Assembly: GCA_025765615.1 (NCBI GenBank)
Contig: JAIVFJ010000069.1
Location: forward strand, 88,501-152,500
DNA from: Zopfochytrium polystomum
Lineage: Eukaryota; Chytridiomycota; Chytridiomycetes; Chytridiales; Chytridiaceae
Length of the DNA: 64,000 bases
Direction: 5' to 3'
Numbering within the stretch: position 1 is the stretch's first letter; each line of letters begins with the position of its first letter. Position numbers and translations under genes: made by a program. This document shows positions 20,136 to 34,424 of the stretch, piece by piece. The notes beneath the pieces are model-generated. The model worked only from the letters and a program-made list of their open reading frames with translations, had not been told where the DNA came from and searched no databases.

Positions 20136-23100
20136 TCACATCTGCCTCGGCAGCGTCGCAAACCCTCGCCCCTGCGTCCCGTCGAAGACTTCGGACGCCG
20201 AGCGCACGATCCCAATCTGTCCCGGCCGCGGCATCGTTGAGCCGGACTCGGATCCTCGTGAAGGCCGGCGCCGGCGCACGGCCGCGCTCGCGCTTCCGCT
20301 GCGCCGAAGGTTCGCGCCGCTCGCCGCGGCACCGACCGAAGCGGCCGAGCCGGTCGGCATCGCCAAGACGCCCGCGACGCCGCCGCCGCCGCCGCCACCC
20401 TGCAGCCGGTCCCGGATTGCGCTGAAAAACGACCGCTTTGGGCCCGCGCCGGAAGTGTTGGAGGCGTTGGAGTTGGAGGTCCTGGATGACGGTGAGGCTG
20501 AAGGCATCTGGCCTGAAGTAAACGGAGACCGGTACGGCACATCGTCCGGCGCTGATCGTGCGCTGGAGAGCGAAGCGGCTGCGCTGCTATGGGCGCTTGC
20601 CCTACTCCCGACCGACGGGGTTGCGTTGGATCCAATTCCCGAGTAGCCGCCTGCAGTCCTACTCAGGTGCCTTGATTCCTCAAGTGACATTGGCGTCGAA
20701 ACGCCTCCACCTCCGGAGAAGGGTTGACGAATAGAGGTGGAAAATGGTTGAAATTGTTGCGTGTTGGGTGGCGGCACCGATGGAGGGTGTTGAGATGGTG
20801 GACCAGACGAGGAAGTGGGGGCCACGCTCCCACGAGTTGAAGGCGGGGCGGCGCTGTCAGCAACGAGAATGGAAAGACGGACCACCGGCGGACGAGGTCC
20901 TCCGTTCGACGTCGAATCGTCGGTCAACACTGAACCGGGCACCGGCACGTCTCCGTCATCGGCATCTTCAGGAACAGCCTCGGGGACTTGAATGACCGCA
21001 TGACGCTTTGAGCCCCGCCGCGATCGACCACGCGATAGGCGAACCTCTCCGTCTTCTGATTCCTCTGTACCAGTATGCCATGAATCGCCGTTTGCTCCGG
21101 ACATATTGAGGATCTTAAATCGAGGCTCCGGAGATGGGCTAGGTTGACCCGGTGCGGACGCAGGAAAATAAGAAGACGACACTGTTGTCACAGAGGACTT
21201 TAAGAGGTCGGGGGAGACTACGGGTGGTGGTGGAGACCACTCAACGACAAGCTGTTGCAGAATTCTCAAGTCCGGAATCTTTCTCCGAGAAATACCGTCG
21301 TCAATATCCTCCCAGTCTTCATCCGCATCGCTTGCAACGAGCTCGTCAATGTGCTCAGGACCAAGGGGTGAATAAGCTGCTGAAGTCGGGGGGAAAACGT
21401 TGGGGACTGTGTCTAAGGCGGAATCTGTTGGAGTTGGTCCATTTCGGAAATTCTCTGTTTTGATTTCTTCTATAAGATCGTCCAAACGCGCATATGCACT
21501 TGCAGCGCGGCTTGCCGAGGCTCCTGGCGTAGGCGTGGACTGGGCAGACCCCTTGGCCTCTTCTGCGCTTGCCACAGACTCGGAAGCATAGTACTTCGCA
21601 AACTCCGATTCCGCAGTTCCAGTCTCTGATGGGGTTGTAGGCTCGATAGGTCCTTGGCGTGGAAGTGTTATGATCTCTCCGCGGATAAAGGCCTCAAGGA
21701 CTTTGGGGTCGAATGAAAGACGGGTGTCAGCACCCATTTCACTGAGGACTCCTTCTAGCAACGCCTGAGCAGCCGCGGACGTCGACATTTTGCCCTTTTC
21801 CTTTCCTGAAACGCTTGTTCTCCGCGGAGGTGATGAGGGCTGCATAGGAGGAGATACCACGCGCGTCACGACAGGTTCTGGGATTGACGAAGGCAGAGGA
21901 AGTGGCCATAGTGGGTGCAAGGGTATCGGCTGGGGATTTTGAGATCTCGGTTGGGTAGGCGGGGGGTAGCAGGTCGATTGTTTGCATGGACGGTACGACA
22001 AAGGGTGACACTATGCTGGGTAAGGCTATCTGTGGCGCTCCGCCTTTTCCAGCCTCCATTGCTGCAGCAGTCTCCCATGCCTTGTCAAGGCGGCCTATCA
22101 GATGCTCGATAGATTGAGATATCTTACGAGTGTTCCCAGAAAAGGGCGATGTTGTCAACGATCGAAGGGCCGAATTGCGCCTGGAGCTTTCAACACTCTG
22201 TGGGGGGTTCCAGTTCGTTGGTGAGTAATCATGGTAGTCATCCACGATTTCGTATTCGTCCGGAATGTCTTCTTCGTCCGCATCCTGCCAATCGCTGTAC
22301 ACAGACTCGTGACGGGCTCTCATCCGCTCAGCATTTGCGCCTGAACCAATGGAGGCTGTGGATTGAGTAGCCTGACTTTGTCTATAGCGGTTAAACCTAG
22401 GTTTCCGCTGTCGAATGGAAACATATCTTGAAGCACGGCGAGACGAGGATGCACGGCTGGTTCGACTCACGAGGCTCGGTGGACGTGGAACTTTAATGAT
22501 AAGAGTACCGTCGACATCAGTATGCGCTGGGGTCCAAGGATCATTTGGTATCGATGCAGAGGTACGCCTTCGCCGCTCAAGGCTGGTGGTCACAGGTTGG
22601 AATTGCGAATTACGCGATGGCGAGCTATGAGATGACGGGCCAGGCTTTGCAGCCCATCCGTGCTTCGCGACATTTGGATATACGCTGCTGTCCGGTTGCG
22701 ACGAAGATTGGGCCTCCGAGGACAGAGCGAGAGGGGTTGAAGATCGACTGCTGACTCGATTGTCGCTGCTCGATATCGTTCTGGGAAGGGAATCGTGTGC
22801 AGCTGTCTTCCCGGAAAGATTGCTGAAAGGGCGACCCGGTGATCCGCCCGGAGACCGAGGCCCACTTCCCAGCGACGAACGATACGAGGCCAAAGCGGTA
22901 GCTGCACTCCCAGAGGAAGCACTCGTTTCTCCCGCAGAAACTCTGGTGCGTTTTGGCATCATCATCGTCAATGGGTCCACTGCACCACTGCTGGCGTCCT
23001 TCGCATGCATCTCAGATAGAATCTGTCCCGGCGTTGGCTTCGCCATCCCTCCTGGTTTAAACTTGTAAATAGAAGACGCAGAAGACGGGAGGGGCGGTGG

Positions 23101-23718
23101 TTGGTACGGAAGGGCTGCTGAAGCAATGGGCGCAGAGTACGGAAGATCTGCAGCGGATGCAAACGATGCAGAAAGTGGGTTTGAAGTGGCCGGCGGAACC
23201 GAAGAAGCAGCGTCCAGTTGCTGCTCGATCTGGCGTGGTGCGGGATCGTTGTTGGAGTGCCCCTTAGAGGACGCATCTGAAGATGCGCGCGAGCGGAGGC
23301 CTTTGAAGAGAAGACGGGCGGCGCTGACATTGCTAGCGGGGGCCGGTGAGGACGAGGCTGTGACTGAGGCGGAAGTCGGAACGGGCGGAGGAGGGGGAGT
23401 GGCAAACGTGACGTGGCTGTTTGTTGTGTGGGAGGGCGTGATGGAACGAGCGCTGCCGCTGCGAGAAAGAAGTGGTCCGGCGAAGGACACGACGGAGGAT
23501 GAGGATGAGGATGAGGAGGGCGACGGGGCCACCAAGATCGGGGCGGGGCGATGGGATGGCGGCTGCGGCGGCTGCGGCGGCGAGGAGAACGAGGAGGACG
23601 ACAATGACTGAGGCGAGCTGTTGTTGTTGTTGTTGTGTGGGGATGATGACGACGATGAAGGCGATGACGACGAGGAAGAGGACGAGGGCGCCGGCGGCGC
23701 CGAACTCCACTTCAGCAT
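20136..23718 (-). CDS. Large disordered Ser/Pro-rich protein, unrecognised
   Basis: I do not recognise this gene. The first exon runs from ATG 23718 (starting MLKWSSAPP) to 21997. A 67-nt intron (21996-21930, GTACCG...CCCCAG) joins it in phase to the second exon (21929-20136), giving about 1171 residues. The protein is almost wholly low complexity: Ser and Asn runs near the start, long Ser/Pro/Ala stretches, short charged segments (for example about residues 640-770) and a Gly run near residue 1090. The end reads RSASEVFDGTQGRGFATLPRQM. No domain or membrane segment is visible. A GA/CT microsatellite lies just upstream (23808-23886). The intron is inferred from phase: without it the two halves would be overlapping frames. 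Confidence 0.6.
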
Positions 23719-23804
23719 TTGTTTCCTTCTCTCTCCGAAAATTGCCAAAACGGAAGAAGAAGCCCAGGGCTCTCGCCACCACGGACGACAGCCACAGAGA
23801 GTGT

Positions 23805-23838
<34 letters not shown>

Positions 23839-23839
23839 C

Positions 23840-23888
<49 letters not shown>

Positions 23889-25143
23889 AAAAAATAATTG
23901 GACAAGTAAAAAAAAATCTCAACAAGTCAGGTGAGACCTTACCTGTGTTTTTTCTTTTCTCTTCCTTTTTGTTGTGTTCGGTAGAGTAGAAAGGACGTCG
24001 AAAGTGGTGCCTTGCAACCCCTACACTCATGCTCCCACCATCCAAACTGCACCAACGAATCGCGCGAATGCCCGTCTCCGCGCTTCCAACGCGCATGCTT
24101 GAGGCAAGAGGATATTTACTGTTGGAAACGGCTGGCAATACCTCCACTGTCAGGCTTTATGTGGGGACAAGGAATCATTTTCTCTACTCTTTCCTCTTAC
24201 TTTTTTTTTCCTCTTTGGCTCCACGCGCTTACCGCGTCATTGCAGCCACCACTGTGCCAATTGAGCCAACCGCCCTCAACAAGCGACAACCACTGTTTGC
24301 AGTCTGCGGCACGGATTTTGGACAACACATTGGGTGGCACCCGCATCGAACCTGGAGTTTGTCTGCGGATCCCCTACAGGCTCGAGGGAGAAAGAACCAA
24401 TCCGATGGTCGGTTGCGTTTCTTTTTTTTTTTTTTTTTTTCCAGGGGTACGGAATGTTCTTGACCAGCGGCCCAGCACTGCTGCCAAATGCCATCACTTT
24501 GCTGAAATATAAGCTGAAGCGAAAACCAGAAAAAAAGTAAGGAAAAAAATATGAGGAAAATCCTAAAATTTGGAACGAAGGATTTAATGGGGATTTAGTT
24601 AGACTGGCGGAAAAAATTGGGAAGATTAGGTGTGATGAATATTTGAATGCTATTCAGAGCCAGTAGGAAGGCAGTCATATCACAGCGTTTGCCTTCGCTG
24701 ACGCCTTAATGGGCAGCTTTTCTCCCGACCCAGTGAGGAATTTAAGGACAATAGCTGTTGCTTTCGTGTGCCGATGCCTTCCTCTTTTTCCGTTCCCAGT
24801 TTGGTTGGGGCCAACGATCGCACAGAAGAGAAGTCAAGTAAGTTTTGCCGTTGGTGCGCTTTTTGGCCTGTTGGCCCAACGGGAAAACTGCTCAATTTTG
24901 TTAGTGTGCCGCATTTTTCCAAGCACACACGTAGAAAAAGGACAAAAAAAAAACGAAGACAACCAACTCGACGAAGGAGTGAGATCTGTCTTCGCTCTGC
25001 TGTCTTCTTCTTCTTCTTTTTTTTTTTTTTCTTTTTTTTTTTTTTCTTCCTAATAAAACGAGAGAAAGAGCGTTTCCCTGTGTCCAGCAGCCCTTGTCAC
25101 ATTCCCGCTTCACCGTTTTTTTTTTTGTCAACTATCATCGATC
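23719..25143. other. Intergenic between divergent genes, with GA microsatellite
   Basis: It holds a (GA)n tract (23808-23886), T runs (24421-24440, 25012-25047) and no supported gene. GGTTCGATGCGGGTG on the minus strand near 24355 resembles a B box but lacks a matching A box in the right order. Confidence 0.55.
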
Positions 25144-26892
25144 ATGGCTCCCGCGGGAAGGTCTGGTGTAATGGCCATCGGCGCCGCAGCCGCCGTCGCC
25201 GCCGCTATTGCCGTCTGGTACTACTGGGAAAGGCCCGTGTTCCACAGCCCCACCCTCACAGAGAAGAAGAAGCTGCCACCCACCGTGACCGTGACGACAC
25301 CGCCGCGCCCCCTCCCACTGCTCGGCGACGTTTTGACGATTCTCCCAAACCTTCATCGCTTCCACGACTTCCTCACCGAGCAGCTGGCGAAAAACAGAAC
25401 CGACGGGGAGCGCGCCGGGCAGGCTGCCGGCGGGTTTGCGATACGTTTGCCGTTTACCCCGCTCATCCTGCACAACGCGGACCCCGCCGTCGTTGAACAC
25501 ATTCTGAAGAATAAGTTCCCCATCTACGACAAGGTAATGGCTTCTGCCCAAATGTATTGAGTCGCTCATGCGAAATGCAAAAAATGCTTTCTGGCAGGGG
25601 CCGTTTTTCTTTTCGCGCACAAAAGACGTTCTCGGGCACGGTATTTTTGCGGTGGATGGTGATCTCTGGAGGGTCCAAAGAAAATTCTTCTCCCACATAT
25701 TCAACACAAAGGTATTTGTGAATCATTCGAAGCCCATGAAATTCACCTAGTCCGCCAGAAATTCAAAGAATACGTGGGCGTAGTATTTGTCGAAGAAATG
25801 CGGGAACTGTCTGACCGTTTGGATGAAGCCGCAGATGCCCGTGAAACGGTTGACATCCAGGACCTGTTTTTCAGATTTACACTGGGTACCATCGGCCGCA
25901 TCGGGTTTGGTGTAAGTCATCCATATCGCTCGATATTACTCCTAACCAGAGGTGCTGGAAATTTCGACAGGACGCAATAGGCTCCATACGCGAGGCGCCT
26001 TCCTTCGCGACTGCTTTTGACAGCGCTCAGAACCGGATGGCGACTAGATTTCTCATGCCACTGTGGTGGCTGGTGGAGGCCATTACTCCAATCGGAATGC
26101 AACAGGCTCGCAACTCGCGGACAATCCGAACGATGGGGCGCAAAATAGTAGAAAAGCGGCTTGAGTACATCAAAGCGGGAGGGAATCCGGACGAATTCTC
26201 GGATGTGCTCAGTTTTATGATGGCCTCCGAGGACCCACTTACTCACAAGCCTGCAACCGCGGGCAAACTTGTGGAGTACATTGTCAATCTGCTACTTGCT
26301 GGTCGAGACAACCACTGCGCAAGCGCTTTCTTGGAGCGTGCTGATGCTTCACCGCAACCCTGCCGCGAAGGCAGCCCTCCTGTCGGAAATCGATCGAGTT
26401 CTTCCGGAGAAGGACCGGAACCCAACGTACGAGGAGGTCCGCACATCAATGCCATACGCAAACGCCGTGTTCCACGAAACATTGCGGCTCTATCCATCCG
26501 TCCCAATTGAGCTCAAAGAGGTGGCAGCAGACGACGTTCTGCCAACCGGAGTGCCAGTCAAGGAGGGGACGCTGGTGGGGTGGTCGCTGTACGCGATGGG
26601 CCGCAGCACGCACATCTGGGGGCCTGACGCGGCCGAGTTTCGACCGGAGCGATGGCTGGAAATGGAGGCCGTGCCGTCGCCCTTCGTTTATCCCGCCTTT
26701 AACGGCGGGCCGCGTGTGTGTCTGGGCAAAGGAGTGGCTGAGCTGGAGGGCGTCTTCGTGTTGATTTCGCTGATGAAGCGGTTCGACGTGGAGGTCCTGG
26801 ATGAGGAGAAAGTAACATATGGGTTTTCGCTAACGCTGCCGATGAAAGGCGGGATGAGGGTCAAATTGGCGCGGCGACAGGGTTGTTTTTAG
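25144..26892 (+). CDS. Cytochrome P450 (CYP52/CYP63-like), frameshifted in helix I
   Basis: ER-anchored heme monooxygenase, probably of the fatty-acid/alkane hydroxylase-like fungal group. Exons 25144-25533, 25598-25711 and 25759-25911 join in phase, and exon 4 starts at 25971. The N-terminal anchor is at about residues 9-27. FNTKKFKEYVGVVF crosses the third junction and matches the family. Helix I starts AGRD but the frame breaks at about 26316: GAC A ACC ACT carries one extra base relative to the expected AGRDTTAQ. The second frame (TTAQALSW) then continues with ETLRLYP (ExxR), FRPERW and the heme loop FNGGPRVCLG, and stops at 26892. Unless this is a sequencing error, the gene is a recent pseudogene. 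Confidence 0.85.
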
Positions 26893-27386
26893 TGGTGAGC
26901 GTTGGGCACTGGCACACTTGCGTTTCCTTCCGACTTAATCGTCCCGTCTCCGATATTGAGCTTCATAAACTTCGCTCTTTCTGGTATTTTTTTCTCTCCC
27001 TTTCGCTCGGAAACGGGTGGAGCTTTCCCCAATTCATCAGAACGATCTCTCTGTGCTGGATTAGAGACGACCGATGACTGGCTGCACTTTAGTACCGTCG
27101 CTGCTGCTGCCGCCAAAAAACCAACGCCCCTCTTTGCTTCTTGCCTCGAGGTGTTTCGGTTCTTCGTGTTCGCCTACAGACCGCATTTCGGAAACTTCCT
27201 CATTAAAAACGACCCGAGACCGGTCCATCATTGCCGCCTGTCCTGGAACCGCTGGTGGAAGGCTTGTCTGTTCTATTCAAGCTTTGAGGAAAGCTTCGCC
27301 TCGATCGTATCATCACTCTGACTCCTGCTCGATCCCAGGCTCGATCTTGAGGAAAAACCTTTGCTGTGGCGCGCGCCAATTTCAGT
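26893..27386. other. Intergenic
   Basis: 494 bp between the P450 stop and the next gene. No supported gene or motif. Confidence 0.5.
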
Positions 27387-28893
<1,507 letters not shown>

Positions 28894-29070
28894 CATCTGT
28901 TTTTACCATTGCTACTGTAATAATAAAGACGCGCACAGGGCTGCCGATGCTCGTTTCAAGTTATTCAAACAAAAGAATCCCGCGAAAAGAGCCAAAAAAA
29001 AAAAAATAATAATAATAATAAAAATAATAAAATTAAATTAAAAAAGCAGTAAAGCGAAAGTGAACCAAAA

Positions 29071-30773
29071 ATGGCAGATGTCCACGCCACAAACGACGCT
29101 GTCATGGCTGACGGCGACAACGCGTCTGCACCGGCGTTTGCTGACTGGGACGGACGGTGGGCACACATTGATAAGTTCCTCTTACGGTCCGGCCCATTTG
29201 CTGCCGAAGGCTTCGACGCGGGCGAAGACGTGAGGAACATTCCTGAGACCCCGATCTGAACGATCTTTCGCTAATCCGAAATCGTGGCTGTCCGCCTTGA
29301 CTTTGCCTCCTCGCATCCATGGCTCCGCGTGCCAACGATCTGGTCCCCTGCATGTTCTGGAACTATTCTCATTCTTGATAGACTAAAAACTTCCTGCACG
29401 ACGATTGCAAGGTGCTGGTGATCGGAGCTGGCGGCCTCGGCTGTGAACTGCTCAAAGACCTTGCTTTGATGGGTTTCAAGGAGATTCACGTTATTGATAT
29501 GGACACCATTGACGTTTCCAACCTCAACCGCCAGTTTCTTTTCCGGTACGATTCACCATTCGACCATTTTCCGAAAGAGTTTGTTCGGCGCAGCTGAACT
29601 ATCGCTCATTTTTCCAGTTACAAGGACATTGGAAAATCCAAAGCAGTTGTTGCAGCTGAATTTGTCATGAAGCGCGTCCCTGGTGTCAAAGTGATTCCGT
29701 TTTTCGGCAAGATTCAGGATAAGGACGAAGAGTACTACTCCCAGTTCTCCATTATCATTTGTGGACTGGACTCAGTTGAGGCACGGCGTTGGATAAACGC
29801 AACTGTAGTTGGTATGTACGATCCAGAGGATCCGTCGACGATGAAGCCGATAGTTGATGGCGGGACAGAGGGTCGGTACATGCCGGGGTGAAGGTTGCCA
29901 AGGCTCACCACTCTGTTGCGGCAGGATTTAAGGGACAATCTCGTATTATTATCCCTCGTATGACTGCCTGCTACGAATGTTCCTTGGACATGCAGACAAA
30001 AGCGAAAACGTTCCCTGTAAGAAGCATGTTCTGACCGTTAGCGACCAGCTTATGCGTTGCCAGATTTGCACCATTGCAAACACTCCGCGGCTACCCGAAC
30101 ACTGCATAGAATGGGCATCAGTTTTGGAGTTTCCGAAAGCGTTTCCGTCAGTAAAAGTGGACGGAGATGACCCAGAACATCTTAAATGGATTCTTGATAC
30201 AGCTTCGAAACGGGCTGCTGAGTTCAATATTCCAGGCGTCACTTATACTTTGACACAAGGGGTGGTGAAAAATATCATTCCTGCCATCGCCTCTACGAAC
30301 GCTGTCGTTGCTGGTGAGACTGTTAATGAGGGAGTGTCGCCTACTGACCTTCGACCTTACAAGCGTCATGCGCTGCCGAAGCTTTCAAGTTGGCCACAAA
30401 TTGTGCAACAACTGTCAACAACTACATGATGTATGTCGGGAACGACGGTGTCTACACCTACACCTTTGAATTGCAAAAGAAGAACGAATGCCAAGTATGC
30501 GGTTCAGACTCACTCAAGCTCCGACTGCCGCGCACAGCGAAGCTCCACGAGCTGATCGGGCACCTTATGGAGAGGCAGGAGGTGCAGTTGAAGAAGCCCA
30601 GTTTGCGGACCGCCGAAAAGAGTCTTTATATGCAGGCGCCGAAGATGCTGGAGCAGGCGACCCGTCCAAACCTGGAGAAGGCGTTGCACGAGCTCATGCA
30701 AGATGGGCAGGATATTGTCGTTACGGATGAGGCACTCCCCATCAGCATGAAGCTAACTGTGCACTTCGAGTGA
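29071..30773 (+). CDS. UBA3: NEDD8-activating enzyme E1 catalytic subunit
   Basis: Activates NEDD8 with the APP-BP1/ULA1 subunit for cullin neddylation. Exons 29071-29229, 29382-29545, 29618-29871, 29925-30016, 30064-30313 and 30364-30773 fit in phase and give 442 residues (human UBA3 463). Seen in order: [15 protein letters not shown]; the ATP site [19 protein letters not shown] (about 64-82); [16 protein letters not shown]; zinc-binding CYEC and ECQVC pairs; the thioester cysteine in [18 protein letters not shown] (Cys225); [19 protein letters not shown]; and a C-terminal ubiquitin-fold domain that recruits the E2. All key residues are present. It is followed 77 bp downstream, same strand, by UBC6. 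Confidence 0.96.
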
Positions 30774-30850
30774 GGGGCTGAGGGAAATGTCACCAGCAAT
30801 AAACACGTGATCGATTTCATACGTTGTTCTTTTTTTTTCCCCCGGAGCCA

Positions 30851-32292
30851 ATGGCAAGTCACGCTGCATATCGCCGCCTGGCAAAGGAGTCGGCCACTAT
30901 CGCGGCCAACCCTCCTCCCTTCATCGTGGCGAGGCCCCTGGAATCGAACATCCTGGAATGGTATGGTGTCGCAGTATATCCCCTTGGAGAACATTCCCGA
31001 TGAGTGGAATAATGGATGCTGGTGGCGTGGTGGAGCTCGGTGTGAACCTGGAGATCTCTCGGCTTGGCATGTCGGCGTCAGCAAGTGGTGGTGCGGCACC
31101 GAAGCTGTCGGAAGAGGTTGCAGCGACTGGCTATGTACCTCCCCAGCAAGTACGGCACATATCGAAATGCGAACATCTGAAAGCCGCTAGACTCTCCCTG
31201 TGGTTCCCCCGCTGGATCTTCGATGCTCAGCCGCACTACAAAAGTGCTGCTTCACCCTCCCCTACTTCTCACCTCTTTTCAATCAGGCACTACATTGTCC
31301 GAGGACCCCCTGAGACGCCGTACGAGGGCGGCGAGTATCATGGCAAATTGATCTTCCCTGGTATGGTTAATCATTGACCCCTCAGCGAGGCTGATCTGCT
31401 TGTTTTGTAAGATAACTATCCCTTCAAACCGCCCGCCATTAAGATGCTGACGCCAAATGGTTTGTATCGTGTGTTCCAAGCTACTATATTTATTGCTGCG
31501 TCCAGGTCGATTCCAAATCGATTTTAGGCTCTGCCTAACGATGAGTGACTACCATCGTGAGTTATAAGCGTTGACGACCTTTGCACCCGCATTTCTGCTA
31601 ACTTGTGGATTAACCAGCCAACACATGGAATCCGGCATGGTCCGTTTCAACCATACTGACAGGCTTGCTGAGTTTTATGGTGAGAGCCGGCCTGCCGAAA
31701 CCTCTGATTGTTAAGTTATTGATTATTGCAGCTCGAGGAAACACCGACAACTGGAAGCATTAAAACGTCCCTAGCAGAGCGACGTCTCCTCGCCAAAAAG
31801 TCTCACGCTTTCAACCTCAATAATTCCAAATTCGCGGCTGTTTTTCCGGAGTACTGCACGCCGGAACCTCTCCCACTCCCAAATATGCCGGGGCTAAAGC
31901 CGGCAGTTGCCGTGTCCCCGGCAGCGCCACCGAACTCTTCAAGCACCTCTTTATCTTCTGCATTCACACTGCCTCCACCATCGCAAGCCACTCCTGCATC
32001 TTCTACATCAGCACCGCAGTCGTCACTACCAGAAATCATTTCATCAAATGCAACCGCCAGTACAGTTGGCGCCAAAAGCCAGCTTCGCCAACGCACGGAC
32101 GCTGCGCGCGGAGGAGACGCGGGAAGTTCGAGCACTTCCCTGGCACCTCCGCACGGTGCGCAAACTCGCCGTGCAGCCGTAGGACTCGTAGACCAAGCTT
32201 GGCAGTCTGTGCGTTCAAATGTCATTGTTCTATTGCTGCTTGCGTTGCTATCGTACCTCGTATTCTTAAAAGTTTTGAGCCGTTTGGAGTGA
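30851..32292 (+). CDS. UBC6: Ubiquitin-conjugating enzyme E2, UBC6/UBE2J type
   Basis: Tail-anchored ER-membrane E2 for ER-associated degradation. Exons 30851-30960, 31287-31360, 31412-31459, 31506-31556, 31618-31679 and 31732-32292 fit in phase (301 residues). Seen: NPPPFIVARP, ILEWHYIVRGPPETPY, YHGKLIFP, YPFKPPAIKMLTPNGRF, then FRLCLTMSDYHPNTWNP with catalytic Cys87, the same number as in yeast Ubc6. UBC6-type E2s lack the usual HPN tripeptide, and none is seen. A Ser/Pro/Thr-rich linker (about 160-260) leads to a C-terminal membrane anchor (VIVLLLLALLSYLVFLKVL). Intron 1 is 326 nt, far longer than the others, and one frame through it is open. Confidence 0.95.
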
Positions 32293-34247
32293 CGATTTTC
32301 GATATGAAACTGGCCGTGCCACGAGGGATGGCCTCCTCCCTCAAATGAACGGCGGGACTTGTGAGTGAACGGGTCGGACAAAAAGTATGTGGAAAAGGTT
32401 TCTAATGTCGGCGTATTGTGGACGACGAGGGCTGCCACCACTTGGCTGGTTATTTTAAAAGTGGGAAGAGAAACGGGAGGAGAAAAGGAAAGAGGGTCTG
32501 TGGTTTTCGTCGTCTTTCTCCTTTAAAGTGTCATGCATCACATTTCCGTCCAATACATCAACTCACTTCGTTGAGTGCCACCTGTTGCCCCGCAAACCTT
32601 GTTTCGCGTGAGCGGAACGTTTCCCTTTATGCCTATCAGCGCAAACCGCATTGAACCCACATTAGCCTTTGTTGTGGCACCCATCGAATTTCATATCTTC
32701 AACCCCAACACATTTCCAGCATCCCACTATCAAAGTGTCAGCCCATTGTATCTCAGAGGGTTTGTTCTTCATGCTGAGCAAAGCTTCTGCCGAGAAGGGG
32801 ATTGATTCTATGCAGTAGAACTCAATATAAAAGGACTTGACTTGAAACGTAACAATACTGACGTCTTTTTTCCCCCCCTAATCATGCCAAATTCTTGTCC
32901 AGCCATCGCAGCCTTGAACATGCAATGGAATATTCTCTTTGCAGATCGAATCAGCTTACACAAGTTTTGCTGTTAAGGGGTAGAGGATTTTGTTTTTCAA
33001 TTGGTCATCTCTGGGATTTGTCACAATGGGTCTGAAAACTCTTACTCAATGCTTTTTTTCGACCCAAACGACTCAAACAGGCCATGAAAACAGGTTTTTA
33101 AAATTGACACTGCAAAGAGAATATGAAAGAGCATGTAACTGCCCCAAGTTTTCCTGTGGTTGGGAGGTGGACGACTTGGCAGCAGGTGTACCTGCTTGAT
33201 GTCAAGCAGAGGCAGAGCTAGTGGAGGCAGCAACGGAAACAATACTTACAACAGTGGGAATAGTGGTGCTTGTAATTGCCTGCAATCGCCTTCTTGATAA
33301 AGTGCGTTAATGAAAGGACGAAGGGTCAAAGGTTCACAGCAAGACACAGGTTTGCAAAAAAAGTTTGTTCCTGGATTCAGCTCCAATTTAAAGAAAAATT
33401 GACTCGCAAAGGAGCTGCGATTGCCTCCCTAATTGCTTGATGACAAGCCATATTAGAGTTTCTCCAAGCAGCTTATTGAGGATTTGCATCTTTCTGTTTA
33501 TTGCTCATTTCTGCTGATCTTCTTCTTACCCCATGCGTGTCTGACCCCCCTAGCACTTTATTATGGCCAGGGCGATCATCAGGGTCGGTTTTTAAAAAGA
33601 AACGGACGGTTGTTCAAAATTACTGCCTGCCTCTAGGTTCCACCACCTCCACAATCAAGCAAATGGGAATTTCAGCATCAATTTTGGGTATCTGACACTC
33701 GACTTTCTGCTTTGTCCAAAATCAGATCCTATCAATATTTTCACTGCGCAGTTTTTCTTCCTCATTCCTCCTTCCATCTCCTCACTCAGAGTAGATCGTT
33801 CACATCCTCTATGCATTGTATCCTGTCAGTTTTGCGAACAAGGTAAACATTGCGAATTGCATTTTGTCATTCCGGGTGGCTGCACATGCCGAAACCCGGC
33901 AGCTTTCGCCGAACCTTGACAGAGCATAGTGAGCAACACGCCGAACTTTCCACCTCAATTTCCGAACAGAGGTGCACAAAGACTGTGGCCTTGTAACTCT
34001 TTTAAGCTCTATTTACTGAATCTTTCATTAACATTGGTCCAGATTTTCGGATGAAGTACTCCTTGCCCCGGTGCAAGTACCTTCTTGGCCGTGGCCCTGT
34101 GTCATACTTTTACCACGTTAGTTCAATCACTCTAATTTGACAACTATGCTGGATGGTCATGGGCGCACTTACGGTAGTACTCAAGGTCCTCTGCGCACAA
34201 AAAACATATATGTATACATATATATATTACAATGATTAGCGAGCGTT
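32293..34247. other. Intergenic, AT-rich, with an LTR relic
   Basis: No supported gene. It contains a short degenerate match to the end of the family-B LTR (about 33750-33804) and an AT-rich TATATA stretch (34205-34230). Confidence 0.55.
33750..33804 (+). repeat. Degenerate relic of family-B LTR end
   Basis: The sequence CTCACTCAGAGTAGA...GTTCACA parallels the last ~45 bp of the LTR at 5386-5430. The rest of the LTR is not recognisable. Confidence 0.4.
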
Positions 34248-34392
34248 CTAGGTGATTGGCAACGGCGTTTTTGTCGACAACCCACCGTCTTCCTTGGCTT
34301 TCCCAGACTCCCCCGCAACGAACTTTTTCTTTTGCGGCGGGGCTGACCGAAAAACGACCGCCTTTCCGGTCTAGTTTTGGATAGGGCCTGTC

Positions 34393-34424
<32 letters not shown>

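Noticed and set aside
21739..24147. Two separate overlapping genes on the minus strand at 20.1-24.1 kb
   Set aside because: A 67-nt GT-AG intron joins the two frames in phase, so a single gene is simpler.
24215..24375. Possible tRNA gene on the minus strand
   Set aside because: A-box-like and B-box-like pieces exist but in the wrong order, and no cloverleaf forms.
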